Shown: positions 34,492-44,616 of the stretch, in pieces
Position numbering within the stretch: position 1 is the first letter of the stretch
Layout: the number at the start of each line of letters is the position of its first letter
DNA from: Pseudothermotoga sp.
Lineage (GTDB): Bacteria; Thermotogota; Thermotogae; Thermotogales; DSM-5069
Direction of reading: 5' to 3'
Assembly: GCA_003510135.1 (NCBI GenBank)
Contig: DOKY01000021.1
Coordinates: 5,883 to 69,882 of the forward strand
DNA: 64,000 bases
Program-made: the position numbers and the translations under genes
The notes under the pieces: model-generated
Seen by the model: the letters and a program-made list of their open reading frames with translations, nothing else
Databases searched by the model: none
What the model was told of the DNA's origin: nothing

Positions 34492-35379
34492 ATGAGAACG
34501 AACAAAGAAAGGCTGGTCATGATTTCCGTTCAGGGAACGATCGTCAAACCGGAGCACAGTGGAAGGCATGCAGTCGCACACGATGGAAGAGCCTTCATGC
34601 TCCCTGGAACAGGTGGAATCACGTACAACGTCAAGGTGGGAGATCCCGTTTTTGGCTGGGCCGCCGACCACGTCGAGCCAGGTGTTTCGACAATCCTGGA
34701 CCAGGAAAAGCGTGATTCTGGTCCGAACAGGGGTTACAATTTCTACGCCTGCATTGGAAACGAAGCCAGAATCGTCACGGGAGACGCAAAGGGTGCCAAG
34801 GGAATCGTCACGGGACACCATGGTGGCGCGGAACATGTCCTGATAGATTTTCCAGATGAAGTCCTTGAGAAGCTAACGTTGGACGACAAGATTCTGATAA
34901 AGGCTTTCGGTCAGGGACTGGAACTTTTGGATTATCCGGATGTTCACGTGTACAACATAGATCCGAACCTGCTCGAAAAGCTCGGGATCGAAGAGAAAGA
35001 TGGAAAACTTTTCGTTCCCGTGGTGGCGGTTGTACCATCCTACTTGATGGGTTCGGGAATAGGCTCCACAAGTATGGGCACAGGTGACTACGACATCATG
35101 TCGGCAGATCAAGACGCTTTGAAGGAGCATGGACTCTTGAACCTTCGTTTTGGAGACGTTGTTTACATCAAAGATCATGACAACAGTTATGGTCGATGCT
35201 ACAGAAAAGGTGCGGCAAGTGTCGGAGTTGTGATCCACAGCGACTGCAAATACGCAGGCCATGGTCCTGGTGTGACCATATTTATGACTTCTGCCAAGCC
35301 CCTGATTGAGCCCGTTTTGAATCCAGATGCGAACATCGGAAAGATCCTGAAGATAGGAAGGTATCGAGAACAGGGCTGA
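34492..35379 (+). CDS. DUF4438 family protein
   Basis: A 295-residue soluble protein of the DUF4438 family, which I recognise from Thermotoga genomes where a structure is known but the function is not. Conserved-looking runs include LPGTGGITYNVKVGD, SGPNRGYNF, GHHGGAEHVLIDF, GSGIGSTSMGTGDYD and SDCKYAGHGPGV. Several His, Asp and Cys residues in these runs could form a metal site. A GAGGGGTGAG site precedes the ATG. It stands alone between the divergent glycosylase and the debranching enzyme. No function is proposed. Confidence 0.8.
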   Translation: MRTNKERLVMISVQGTIVKPEHSGRHAVAHDGRAFMLPGTGGITYNVKVGDPVFGWAADHVEPGVSTILDQEKRDSGPNRGYNFYACIGNEARIVTGDAKGAKGIVTGHHGGAEHVLIDFPDEVLEKLTLDDKILIKAFGQGLELLDYPDVHVYNIDPNLLEKLGIEEKDGKLFVPVVAVVPSYLMGSGIGSTSMGTGDYDIMSADQDALKEHGLLNLRFGDVVYIKDHDNSYGRCYRKGAASVGVVIHSDCKYAGHGPGVTIFMTSAKPLIEPVLNPDANIGKILKIGRYREQG

Positions 35380-35452
35380 GATCAAGGTTTCATGGTTCCA
35401 TCGGGTTGGAACTGTTGCAGGTGACATCAACGTGGATCTGAGAGCGTGATCG

Positions 35453-37624
35453 ATGTTTTTGCTCGATGTAAGCTTGACGTACGGGGGTTGTTATTCGAAC
35501 GTGAATCCAGGCAGTGATGTTCGTCTACGAACGAGGCGAGGATACCCAAAACTTGGTGCGACACCGGACGACAGTGGTGTTAATTTTGCCATCTTCAGCA
35601 GAAACGGCAGAAGGGTGATTCTCGAATTGTACCAGAATCATTACGATGAGAAACCTTCTCACAGGTTCGTGCTGGATCCCATAAGAAACAGAACCGGCGA
35701 TATCTGGCACATCTACGTCTACGGCGTTGGGCATGGTCAGTACTATGGTTGGCGCATCGATGGCGAGTACGATCCTCTGAACGGAAAAAGGTTCAACGTC
35801 AACAAACTGCTCTTCGACCCTTACGCCAAGGCCATTTCTTCTTCCATCGACTGGGAAGAAGATTACATTTACGGCTACGACAGGAATTCTGCTGAGAAGG
35901 ATCTCTCTTTTTCAACACTCGACTCGGCACAGAGTCCGGCCAAGTCGATCGTTATAGACGATTCGAAATACGATTGGGGAAACGATAAAAGACCCAAAAT
36001 TCCATGGAAAGACACCATCATTTACGAAATGCACGTTCGATTCTTCACGATCAGTCCGACATCTGGAGTGAAACATCCGGGCACTTATCGGGGACTAACC
36101 GAGAAACTTGATCATCTGAGAGAACTTGGTGTGACGACCATTGAGTTGATGCCTGTTTTCGAGTTTTCAGTGGATTCGAACACGAACGTCAATCCGTATA
36201 CAGGAAAACGTTTGAAGGACATGTGGGGCTACAATCCACTCGCTTTCTTCGCCGTTACAGGCAACTATTCAACTGGCGTGAAGTTGGGTGAGCAGGTCTT
36301 CGAGTTCAAGGACCTGGTGAAAGAACTCCACAAGCATGGGTTTGAGGTTATACTGGACGTCGTTTACAACCATACCGGTGAGGGGAACGAACTGGGCCCT
36401 ACACTCTGCTTCAGGGGTATAGACAATGAGATCTACTACATGCTCGATCCCAAGAACAAGAGGCATTATCTGAATTATTCGGGTTGTGGGAACACGCTCA
36501 ACTGCAACCATCCGGTTGTTAAAGAGATGATCATAGACAGTCTGAGGTACTGGGCTACCGAAATGCACGTTGACGGCTTCAGATTCGATCTCGCCGCTGT
36601 CCTAGGTAGAACTCCAGACGGAAAGTGGATCGGAGATTTCTCACTTCTCAAAGACATCTCCGAAGACGCAATTTTGCACGATTTGAAACTCATCGCAGAG
36701 GGTTGGGATGCGGCGGGAGGATACTTCTTGGGTCAGTTCCCAGAGGGATGGGCGGAATGGAACGGAAAGTACCGAGACGTGGTGAGGCGATTCGTGAGAG
36801 GGGATGAGGGAACTGTCGTGGAGCTGGCAACGCGCATTGCAGGCAGTGCCGATCTTTACGCTGGTAGATCACCGCATGCGAGCATAAACTTCGTCACCTG
36901 CCACGATGGTTTCACACTGAGAGACCTTGTTAGCTATCGCTACAAGCATAACGAGGCAAACGGAGAAGGGAACAGAGATGGCGCTGATGAGAACTTCAGC
37001 TGTAACTACGGCGTGGAAGGTGAAACGGACGATCCACAGATCAACAGAATGAGAAAGCAGCAGGTCAAGAACTTTGTCGTCATACTCATGGTTTCGCACG
37101 GCACACCCATGATCCTGATGGGTGACGAGATGTACAGGACGCAGAAGGGCAACAACAACGCTTACTGTCACGACGACGAGACTACATGGCTTGACTGGAC
37201 ATTGAAGGAAAAGCATGCGGACATATTCAGGTTTTTCAAGAAGATGATTGAGTTCAGAAAGTCTCACCCAGCATTGAGAAGGGAACATTTCTTTACGGGA
37301 CAGGCCACGAGTCGTGGCATTCCTGATCTCACATGGCATGGGGTGAGACCTTTCGAGCCGGACTTTTCGCAGTATTCGCATTCAATCGCCTTCATGATCA
37401 GCGGTGATGTGGGAAATGGCGAGCAGGATGACGACATCTACGTGATTCTGAACCAGTGGAGAGAGCCTTTGAGGTTTGTCCTTCCATACCTGCACGGCAA
37501 GAGCTGGTACAGAGTTGTCGATACGTCAAAAGAGAGCCCGGACGATTTTCTGGACGAGCCGGTTCACGTCGGTTACGTCTATGTGGCAGAACCTCACAGT
37601 TCGGTCGTGCTCATTGGCAGATGA
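35453..37624 (+). CDS. Glycogen debranching enzyme / isoamylase (GlgX/TreX-like), GH13
   Basis: Hydrolyses alpha-1,6 branches in glycogen or limit dextrins. The 723-residue protein has an N-terminal CBM48-type domain (GVNFAIFSRNGRRV) and a GH13 barrel. Region I is DVVYNHTGEG, region II GFRFDLAAVLG with the Asp nucleophile, region III LIAEGWDAAGG with the acid/base Glu, and region IV VTCHDGFTL. No signal peptide, so it is cytosolic. The start is uncertain: ATG 35453 has only a weak site and adds about 25 residues before the usual RRGYPKLGATPDD opening; a GTG about 17 codons later is possible. No other glycogen genes adjoin it. Confidence 0.9.
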   Translation: MFLLDVSLTYGGCYSNVNPGSDVRLRTRRGYPKLGATPDDSGVNFAIFSRNGRRVILELYQNHYDEKPSHRFVLDPIRNRTGDIWHIYVYGVGHGQYYGWRIDGEYDPLNGKRFNVNKLLFDPYAKAISSSIDWEEDYIYGYDRNSAEKDLSFSTLDSAQSPAKSIVIDDSKYDWGNDKRPKIPWKDTIIYEMHVRFFTISPTSGVKHPGTYRGLTEKLDHLRELGVTTIELMPVFEFSVDSNTNVNPYTGKRLKDMWGYNPLAFFAVTGNYSTGVKLGEQVFEFKDLVKELHKHGFEVILDVVYNHTGEGNELGPTLCFRGIDNEIYYMLDPKNKRHYLNYSGCGNTLNCNHPVVKEMIIDSLRYWATEMHVDGFRFDLAAVLGRTPDGKWIGDFSLLKDISEDAILHDLKLIAEGWDAAGGYFLGQFPEGWAEWNGKYRDVVRRFVRGDEGTVVELATRIAGSADLYAGRSPHASINFVTCHDGFTLRDLVSYRYKHNEANGEGNRDGADENFSCNYGVEGETDDPQINRMRKQQVKNFVVILMVSHGTPMILMGDEMYRTQKGNNNAYCHDDETTWLDWTLKEKHADIFRFFKKMIEFRKSHPALRREHFFTGQATSRGIPDLTWHGVRPFEPDFSQYSHSIAFMISGDVGNGEQDDDIYVILNQWREPLRFVLPYLHGKSWYRVVDTSKESPDDFLDEPVHVGYVYVAEPHSSVVLIGR

Positions 37625-37705
37625 GATGTTCATTCATTTCTAGCCGGAAAGGGTCGGGTTTCAGGCTTCAGCGAAGCTGTTGAGATAACAATGGGATCGC
37701 AAACC

Positions 37706-37736
37706 TTGTCGAAACTGTCGTGAAAAGGAGTACAAT
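37706..37736 (+). promoter_or_regulatory. Possible promoter of the secreted unknown protein
   Basis: TTGTCG (37706-37711) and TACAAT (37731-37736), 19-base spacer, 38 bases before the ATG at 37775. Weak match. The rest of the 150-base gap shows nothing recognisable. Confidence 0.3.
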
Positions 37737-37774
37737 GGTATCAAAGCGCGTAACACTTCGAAGGGGGGCTGAAC

Positions 37775-39526
37775 ATGAGATGGTTCATCGTGTTCATCAC
37801 AATCCTGACGAGTGCCATGGTCTTAGCTTTCGTACCGATCACGTCAGATTTTGCTTTGTTGATCAACAGATTTGACTGTGTCAAGGATTTGCTACCCCAG
37901 GGTACGTTCACCAGTGAAGTGCCAGGGGGGTTTGTGTGCTTCTTTGGAAAGCTAACACTGAACCTCGCCATGGCCTTTGAGGTCTTCGAATCTGAGGAAC
38001 TTGAAGACATGCAAAACGTCGCTGAGATTTCTGTGGTTACTGACGAACCTGAATGGGTCAGGGAGAATCTTTCCGAGATCATTCAGAACAGTGAACTGAT
38101 TGAAAGCAACGGTCTGTATTACTTCGCAAGTCCGTCCATGATCGAGGACGTGAAGGCGCTGATCGAAGGAAGAGTGTCGAGCCTCGAACTCGACAGAACC
38201 AAAGCGATTCACGGAAGGCTCCGCACCGTGCCTTTGCTGGGAATCCTGTTGCACCTGATTGGTTTGAATGAAGGTATACCCATCGAGGATGAATTCGTGA
38301 TGGATATGGAAGGCGACAAAGTGAACCTGCTCATAACTTCAAAGAAAGCGTGCAAGTCAGACTGGGAGCTGACGCAACTGGAGAAAAAGGACGTACCACA
38401 AGGCTTGAAAACGCTCGTGCGGGCGGACGTGCGCCTTCTGCTGCCAACCTCGTTGCTCAAACAGGTGCCCGCAGAGTTTTTAGAAGAGTTCGCACTCGAT
38501 CTGGGTGGTCTTGAGGAGATCCTAGCAAAGAGCAGTTACACCTCGATCAGCATGGCACAGGAAGAAGAGAAGATCCTAATCTCGTTCAACTTACAGGAAA
38601 AGGATGTGCAGGATGTTCTGAACGCACTGGAAGCCAAGGGTTTGGAATCGAAACAGGAGGCTGAGTTCATAACGTATCAGGGTGAGGACTTCACGCTGAA
38701 GGTGCCCTTAAAGGGGGGAATCGGTTTACTGTTTTACAATGTGAACGATGAGGATATGAAAGACGTCGAGCCCGGTGCGATTTTGAGGTTCGCGCTCTCT
38801 CTGGAGGGTTCCATCGTTGATGTTTCGCTTTTCAGAGACGCGTGTTCTGTGATCGTGAAAGCGAACGTTTCAAGCGCTTTACTGAGAGAAGCACTTGCTG
38901 AAATATTCTCCGAGTTCGTACCCGAGCCAGCCGAGATTGAGATACTCCGAAACATTGTCCAGGCCATAGACGATGCTTACTATTTCCAAGGTAAGAATCC
39001 TCCTGAAAACCTACAGGAGCTGGAAGCTCTTCTGGGCCAAGACTTGCCGGAAAATGTTCTCTATTCGTGCAGGGAGGAAGACGGCACTTTGGTTGCAGAG
39101 ATCGGCATTGTGAGCCCCGTTGCGCTGACTCTCAGTGAGTGGGATGTGATGGAACTGATGTATTATAACGTGGCTGAAGTTAGGATTGATAAGGAAAAAC
39201 AAATCATTTTCATTTTCAAGAACTACGAGAAGTACGAAATGCCTCCCGTTTCTGAAACCATACAAAGTCTGGTGGAGGCCTTCAGAAGCTATGTTGCTGA
39301 CTATGAAGACTTTCCAGACAGCTTGGAAGAGGTCGTGTTGGGTTACACGTGGCTTCCCTACTCTGTGATTGAATTGATCGATTACGAAGCGGACGCGAAC
39401 ACGAGGACTATCACACTGAAGTTGGCGAGCGACGAGGAGGTCGACGAAACGTTGATAGAAGAACTGGCGCTGGAAAAACTCTTCCGTGAGGATGGATGGA
39501 TCGTCGTGATCTTCAAGGTGGAGTAA
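37775..39526 (+). CDS. Secreted protein of unknown function with two pseudopilin-like C-terminal repeats
   Basis: A 583-residue exported protein with a signal peptide (hydrophobic 4-18, cleavage near VLAF). It is strongly acidic. Residues 394-434 and 503-545 are related: each has a helix ending in Tyr, then P-x-x-L-x-E-L/V, a short spacer and a strand (NPPENLQELEALL and FPDSLEEVVLG). The pattern recalls the periplasmic part of type II secretion pseudopilins. The first 390 residues resemble no family I recognise, though the general make-up is like DUF3352-type surface proteins. It is a single-gene unit: a weak promoter upstream and a strong terminator downstream. Confidence 0.7.
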   Translation: MRWFIVFITILTSAMVLAFVPITSDFALLINRFDCVKDLLPQGTFTSEVPGGFVCFFGKLTLNLAMAFEVFESEELEDMQNVAEISVVTDEPEWVRENLSEIIQNSELIESNGLYYFASPSMIEDVKALIEGRVSSLELDRTKAIHGRLRTVPLLGILLHLIGLNEGIPIEDEFVMDMEGDKVNLLITSKKACKSDWELTQLEKKDVPQGLKTLVRADVRLLLPTSLLKQVPAEFLEEFALDLGGLEEILAKSSYTSISMAQEEEKILISFNLQEKDVQDVLNALEAKGLESKQEAEFITYQGEDFTLKVPLKGGIGLLFYNVNDEDMKDVEPGAILRFALSLEGSIVDVSLFRDACSVIVKANVSSALLREALAEIFSEFVPEPAEIEILRNIVQAIDDAYYFQGKNPPENLQELEALLGQDLPENVLYSCREEDGTLVAEIGIVSPVALTLSEWDVMELMYYNVAEVRIDKEKQIIFIFKNYEKYEMPPVSETIQSLVEAFRSYVADYEDFPDSLEEVVLGYTWLPYSVIELIDYEADANTRTITLKLASDEEVDETLIEELALEKLFREDGWIVVIFKVE

Positions 39527-39545
39527 CTCTTCAAACTTGTGGTGC

Positions 39546-39578
39546 AGGGGGGCAGTACGCTGCCCCTCTTTTGTTTTG
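39546..39578 (+). terminator. Rho-independent terminator of the secreted unknown protein gene
   Basis: A 10-bp stem (39546-39555 with 39560-39569, loop TACG, one G-T pair) followed by TTTTGTTTT. It lies 19 bases after the stop codon. Confidence 0.8.
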
Positions 39579-39611
39579 AGCTGTGATAGTCTAAACACAT
39601 GGAGCGATTCC

Positions 39612-41306
39612 ATGTTTCTGCCAACGACGAAGGAAGAAATGAAGAAACTCGGTTGGAATGAGCTGGACGTGATACTCGTGACGGGGGATGCCTACGTGGA
39701 TCATCCCTCCTTTGGTGTTGCGTTGATTGGGCACTATCTGGTTTCGAAAGGTTACAGGGTTGGCATCGTTGGCCAGCCCGACTGGCGATCTGGAAGAGAC
39801 ATAACACGCCTTGGAAGGCCGCGTTTGTTCTTTGGAATCACTGCGGGAAACGTCGATTCGATGGTTGCTAACTACACAGCTTCAATGAAGAAAAGAAGGA
39901 ACGACGACTACAGTCCTAAAGGTGAGGCGGGAAGAAGACCCGACCGTGCCACGATCGTGTACGCCAACCTGGTGCGAAGATATTTTCCAGATGTTCCCAT
40001 AGTCCTTGGAGGACTCGAGGCCAGTTTGAGAAGGTTCGCACATTACGATTGGTGGCAAGACAGAATCAGGAAGTCGGTCTTGGTGGATAGCAAAGCCGAC
40101 CTTCTCGTGTACGGAATGGCTGAAAAGACAGTGCTCGACATAGCAAGGGTCTTAGAAAAAACTGGAGACATCGAGAGGTGCAAGGAACTCAGGGGTGTGG
40201 TTTTCTGGAGTTCTAAAAAACCTGATGATGTGATAGAGCTTCCAGGTTATGAAGAGATCTCGGTGGATAGGAAAAGGTATGCTGAGGCAGTCAAGATGCA
40301 GCTTCTACTCACGGATCCTTTTAGATCTGTCAGGCTCTGCCAGAAGCAAGATAACAGGTATGTCGTACAAAATCCACCAGAACTGCCGCTCGAGCAAAAA
40401 GAGCTCGATGAACTTTACCTTTTGCCGTTCGAACGCAGGGTGCATCCTTTCTATGAGTCAATGGGCCACGTCAGGGCTATCGATACCGTCCAGTTCTCGA
40501 TCACGGCAGTGAGAGGATGTTACGGCAGCTGTTCTTTCTGTGCACTGACACACCATCAAACCACGCACGTTGTCTACAGAAGTGAAGAATCGATACTGGA
40601 AGAAGCGAAGCAGCTGACGAAACATCCAGACTTCAAAGGAATCATAAGCGATGTTGGGGGACCGACTGCGAACCTGTACGGCGCGCGCTGTGAAAAGAGA
40701 GAAACACAGGGTCAATGTGCGCGTTACTGTGCCTTTCCGAGTCCCTGCGAGCGGGCCGTGCCGAACCATTCATCCTTTCTGGATTTGCTGCGCAAGGTCA
40801 GGTCGATCCCGAAGGTGAGACACGTGTTCGTTTCTTCCGGCATCAGGCACGATCTCGTTCTCTCGGATCCATCAGGTGAAGAGTTCATCAAAGAGCTGGT
40901 CCAGTTCACGCCAGGACAGTTGAAACTCGCTCCCGAACACGCGCACCCAAGGGTTCTTAAGCTTATGAGAAAGCCTCCCGCTGAACTGTTCCTCGATTTC
41001 AAAGAAAGATTCGAGAAGTTTGCCAGAATTCAAGGTAAGGAAAGGTACGTCATAGGGTACTTCGTTGTGGCACATCCTGGTGAATCTGAAAAGGAGAACG
41101 ACTATTTGAAGAGGTTCATACAAAACAAGCTCGGCTACAAACCACAGCAGGTTCAAATATTCACCCCAGCACCGGGTACCCTGAGCACCGCAATGTACTA
41201 CAGTGGCATCGATCCGTTCACGAACGAAGACGTTTTCGTGGAGAGATCTCTGAAGAAGAGAAACTGGATGAAAGAAAACATCGTTGGCTTTTCAAGGCGA
41301 AAATGA
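39612..41306 (+). CDS. YgiQ family radical SAM protein
   Basis: A 564-residue radical SAM protein of the UPF0313/YgiQ family. The cluster motif is C-x3-C-x2-C (GCYGSCSFC), with an upstream cobalamin-like N-terminal domain (GDAYVDHPSFG near residue 25, GIVGQPDW) and a C-terminal region with TPAPGTLSTAMYY and a basic end. The frame is open from 39537, but ATG 39612 has a GGAG site 8 bases upstream and matches the family start (MFLPTTKEEM). Its substrate is not known. It converges on nadE with about 50 bases between the stop codons. Confidence 0.9.
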   Translation: MFLPTTKEEMKKLGWNELDVILVTGDAYVDHPSFGVALIGHYLVSKGYRVGIVGQPDWRSGRDITRLGRPRLFFGITAGNVDSMVANYTASMKKRRNDDYSPKGEAGRRPDRATIVYANLVRRYFPDVPIVLGGLEASLRRFAHYDWWQDRIRKSVLVDSKADLLVYGMAEKTVLDIARVLEKTGDIERCKELRGVVFWSSKKPDDVIELPGYEEISVDRKRYAEAVKMQLLLTDPFRSVRLCQKQDNRYVVQNPPELPLEQKELDELYLLPFERRVHPFYESMGHVRAIDTVQFSITAVRGCYGSCSFCALTHHQTTHVVYRSEESILEEAKQLTKHPDFKGIISDVGGPTANLYGARCEKRETQGQCARYCAFPSPCERAVPNHSSFLDLLRKVRSIPKVRHVFVSSGIRHDLVLSDPSGEEFIKELVQFTPGQLKLAPEHAHPRVLKLMRKPPAELFLDFKERFEKFARIQGKERYVIGYFVVAHPGESEKENDYLKRFIQNKLGYKPQQVQIFTPAPGTLSTAMYYSGIDPFTNEDVFVERSLKKRNWMKENIVGFSRRK

Positions 41307-41357
41307 TCGTGACCCATCGTCACACACTTAAAAATGCACTATGCGATTTTTCACCCG

Positions 41358-43088
41358 CTAAAGGCTCTCTCTGAACCTGTTCGTTGTGGGCATGCGCCAG
41401 TCTTTGCCGAAAGCTCTGACAGATATCTTTGTCCCTATCGGGGCTTGCCTTCTTTTGTACTCGCTCGCATGGATCATTCGCAGAACTTTTTCGACGATGG
41501 AAGCGTCATAGCCTTTTTGCACTATTTCTTGCGCGTCGAGACCTTCTTCAATGTAGAGACGCAGTATACCATCGAGCACATCGTAAGGTGGAAGCTTCTC
41601 TTGGTCCGTTTGGTTGGGTCTCAGCTCAGCCGTCGGTGGTTTGACGAAGACTCGATTCGGTATCATTTCCTTGCCTTTCCAGGCGTTGTACCAGCGCGCT
41701 ATTCTGTACACATCGGTCTTGTAGACATCCTTTATCACCGCGAAACCTCCAGCCATGTCACCGTAGAGCGTGCAATAGCCTGTGGCGATCTCACTCTTGT
41801 TTCCGGTGGTCAGAACCAACCAGCCGAACTTGTTCGAAAGCGCCATCAGATAGTTTCCCCTGATGCGCGCCTGAAGGTTTTCTTCCGTTGTGTCGCTCGG
41901 CACGTTTGAAAACACGGGCGCAAGTGCCCGCAAATATCTTTCGTAAACCTCGTTGATGGGTATCACGAATGTTTCGATCCCGAGATTTTCAGCCAGCCGG
42001 GATGCATCCTCTATACTCTCCTCAGATGTGTACATCGAAGGCATAAGAACGCCCTTCACGTTGTCCGAACCGAGTGCTTCGACTGCTACTGCTGCAACCA
42101 GTGAAGAATCCATTCCTCCGCTCAAGCCCAGGACCACCTTTTTGAAACCGTTCTTTTTCACATAATCCCTGAGCCCGGTCACGAGCGCCAGAAACATCTC
42201 TCTTTCTCTTTCACAGGGTTGTGCGATCGAAACGTTGATTCGCTGTTTCTTCTGTTTTGGTTCGTCGAACTGCAGAACTTCCACTGGCAAGTTCCCCACG
42301 CACGTGTAACGACGCCGTGGCTCGGTCAAACCGACTCTGAGATTCTCATCGAGGTCGACATCAACAGTGAGCAGATCTTCCTCAAAACATTTGGATCGTG
42401 CAAGCAGTTGACCGTTCGCATCACACACGAAGCTTGATCCGTCAAAGACGATCTCGTCCTGGCCGCCGACCATGTTACAGTAGGCTATCGCCGTATGGTA
42501 TTCGTATGCCTTCATTGATATGTATGATTCTCTGAACCTCGGCTTTCCAACCCAGTACGGGGAAGCCGAGATGTTCACAACGAGCTGCGCTCCGAGTCCG
42601 CTGACCAGTGAAGCAAGAGGCTCGGCAGGACCCCAGATATCTTCACATATGGTCACTCCCACCTTGGCAGAACCGAATTTCAGCATAAGCAGCCTGTCAC
42701 CGGCACGAAAGTATCTTTTCTCGTCAAACACGCTGTAGTTAGGAAGGAAAATCTTTCTGTAAACGCATTTAACCTGTCCGTCGTACACAACTGCAGCGGC
42801 GTTGTACAGATCCTCGTCGAAATCCATGAAACCCACGATGGAGACAACCTTTTTGTTGGCCGTACTCTCGGCGAACTCCTCCAGTGCTTTTCGATTGGCC
42901 TTCAAGAAAGAGAGCCTGAAGGAAAGATCTTCTGGGGGATAACCCGGGATGAACAGTTCGGGTATGAGCAGCAGGTCACTCTGTAGAGCGTGAGCCTGTT
43001 CCAGTGCGAGTTTTGCCTTACGCACGTTACCCTCGAAGTCGCCGAGAGTCGGATTGAGCTGTGCAAGAGTGAGTCTGATTCTCTTCAC
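41358..43088 (-). CDS. nadE: NAD+ synthase, glutamine-hydrolysing
   Basis: Makes NAD+ from nicotinic acid adenine dinucleotide, using glutamine as nitrogen donor. Residues 1-260 are the nitrilase-type glutaminase with its Glu ([15 protein letters not shown]), Lys ([14 protein letters not shown]) and Cys (TICEDIWGP). Residues 290-576 are the synthase with the PP-loop [12 protein letters not shown] 43088 gives the natural [13 protein letters not shown] start with GGTGAT upstream; in-frame TTG 43100 and GTG 43097 are alternatives, so the length is 576-580 residues. It is divergent from the UPF0173 gene. Confidence 0.95.
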   Translation of the reverse strand: MKRIRLTLAQLNPTLGDFEGNVRKAKLALEQAHALQSDLLLIPELFIPGYPPEDLSFRLSFLKANRKALEEFAESTANKKVVSIVGFMDFDEDLYNAAAVVYDGQVKCVYRKIFLPNYSVFDEKRYFRAGDRLLMLKFGSAKVGVTICEDIWGPAEPLASLVSGLGAQLVVNISASPYWVGKPRFRESYISMKAYEYHTAIAYCNMVGGQDEIVFDGSSFVCDANGQLLARSKCFEEDLLTVDVDLDENLRVGLTEPRRRYTCVGNLPVEVLQFDEPKQKKQRINVSIAQPCEREREMFLALVTGLRDYVKKNGFKKVVLGLSGGMDSSLVAAVAVEALGSDNVKGVLMPSMYTSEESIEDASRLAENLGIETFVIPINEVYERYLRALAPVFSNVPSDTTEENLQARIRGNYLMALSNKFGWLVLTTGNKSEIATGYCTLYGDMAGGFAVIKDVYKTDVYRIARWYNAWKGKEMIPNRVFVKPPTAELRPNQTDQEKLPPYDVLDGILRLYIEEGLDAQEIVQKGYDASIVEKVLRMIHASEYKRRQAPIGTKISVRAFGKDWRMPTTNRFRESL

Positions 43089-43163
43089 GTCGATCACCAA
43101 ATGAATGATATCACCACATGTAAGAGGAGAAACGTGTTAAAATTAATTTCGGAGGTGGTTCCA

Positions 43164-43847
43164 GTGAAAGTGAGATATTTGGGCCACGCAGCTGTGCTGA
43201 TCATCCATAAAGACAAGAGAATCATCATCGATCCTTTCATTACGGACAACCCCCAGGCCCCGATCAAGCTTCAAGACATTCCGAAGATCGATTACATACT
43301 CGTGACGCACGGGCACGCAGATCATTTCGGAGATACTCTGACTCTCGCAAAACGCGACGGTTCGACGGTGATAGCTAACTTTGAACTTTGCAGCTACATT
43401 TCGAGGCACGGTATCAGCACGCATCCCATGCACATAGGTGGCAGGTACGCTTTCGATTTTGGGAGTGTGAAGCTGACACCCGCACTCCATGGTTCCAGTA
43501 TTGTGGAGAAGGATCTGCCGGTCTATGCGGGAAATCCATGCGGGTTCTTGATTGAAATTGAAGGTAAGAAGATCTACCACGCCGGAGACACTGGGCTCAC
43601 CAAGGACATGGAACTTCTGAAGAGGGACAAAATCGATCTCGCGTTTCTCCCCATAGGGGGCAACTTCGTTATGGACCTCTGGGATGCGATAGAAGCAGTG
43701 AAAATGATCCAGCCCCGCATAGTCGTACCTATGCATTACGACACGTGGCCAGTGATCAAATCGGACCCCGGGAAATTCAAAGAGGAGCTCGAGAAACTGA
43801 ACGTGGAATGCGTCATCATGAAACCCGGGGACGAACTCGAACTGTGA
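43164..43847 (+). CDS. UPF0173 metal-dependent hydrolase (metallo-beta-lactamase fold)
   Basis: A 227-residue protein of the MBL superfamily. The zinc motif HGHADHFGD is near residues 49-57, followed by [14 protein letters not shown] and the final PMHYDTWP with its conserved histidine. The GTG at 43164 has a GGAGGTGG site; an ORF open from 42990 is not the real start. It is a widely conserved family with no firm substrate. It precedes the PrcB-like gene by 10 bases and may be in the transcript that leads to galT and galK. Confidence 0.88.
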   Translation: MKVRYLGHAAVLIIHKDKRIIIDPFITDNPQAPIKLQDIPKIDYILVTHGHADHFGDTLTLAKRDGSTVIANFELCSYISRHGISTHPMHIGGRYAFDFGSVKLTPALHGSSIVEKDLPVYAGNPCGFLIEIEGKKIYHAGDTGLTKDMELLKRDKIDLAFLPIGGNFVMDLWDAIEAVKMIQPRIVVPMHYDTWPVIKSDPGKFKEELEKLNVECVIMKPGDELEL

Positions 43848-43857
43848 GGCGATCGAC

Positions 43858-44613
43858 ATGCGCCTCACAATCGTTCTGTTACTGGGCGTCTCGAGTGTGG
43901 TCCTGGCGATGATCTACTACGTGCCCGTCGGAAAGATGTTTCCCAGCGAGCTGTACGAATGGGTAGGTACCAAGTCGGCGAATTTCCAGTACATGGTGCT
44001 CAGCTACGAACCGGACCTCGTCGTCTTAGTGAAGGGTTGGATTTTCTCGCCAGCCCCGTTACCAGAACAGAAGGAGTATGTTTTCAAGATTGGATTTGAA
44101 TCAGAGAATTTCAAGCACGAAATCGCCGTGAACGGACAACGAAGTGGCATATACATCTATATGCCGCAACATCTTTTTATACTGCCATCGAGCACGAAGC
44201 TTCTGGATCTCAATGGATTCGTCGTGGAGATTCCAAAGCGAGTTACTTTCTCGAGCAAGCAAATCTCACGCGGAGGCATGGAACCAGGTATTCACACACT
44301 CGACGAGTCGATGAAAGAAACTCGCGTCTTCGAAAAAGGACAGAAGATCTTGCTGAGAGTCGATGCCGGGGAGAAGAGCACCGGTGGATACTCCGTCAGG
44401 ATCGATGAAGTGAGATTTGCTGACAGAAGAATCTATCTGAGGGCGCACGTTGAATCGCCAGAGCCAGGCGCGATGGTGACACAAGCGATAACGTATCCTG
44501 CGGCCGTGATCGAGATTCAGGAGCAATTGGAGCCAGGTCTTTACACGGTCAAATGTGTGCTGATCGATAGAAACGTGGAAAAAACATTCGAAATCGAATT
44601 CGAGGTGCGTTGA
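43858..44613 (+). CDS. Exported protein with PrcB-like C-terminal domain
   Basis: A 251-residue protein. An N-terminal hydrophobic segment (residues 3-17) is a signal peptide or anchor. The C-terminal half (about 155-225) has the PrcB pattern: GEKSTGGYSVRIDEV, then a strand, PEPGAMVTQAITYP and VIEI. PrcB domains bind or help proteases in spirochaetes, as known for the family. The middle part resembles nothing I recognise. Its 10-base distance from the UPF0173 gene and 3-base distance to the next gene suggest it is in the same transcript as the galactose genes, with no clear logic for that. Confidence 0.65.
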   Translation: MRLTIVLLLGVSSVVLAMIYYVPVGKMFPSELYEWVGTKSANFQYMVLSYEPDLVVLVKGWIFSPAPLPEQKEYVFKIGFESENFKHEIAVNGQRSGIYIYMPQHLFILPSSTKLLDLNGFVVEIPKRVTFSSKQISRGGMEPGIHTLDESMKETRVFEKGQKILLRVDAGEKSTGGYSVRIDEVRFADRRIYLRAHVESPEPGAMVTQAITYPAAVIEIQEQLEPGLYTVKCVLIDRNVEKTFEIEFEVR

Positions 44614-44616
44614 AAC

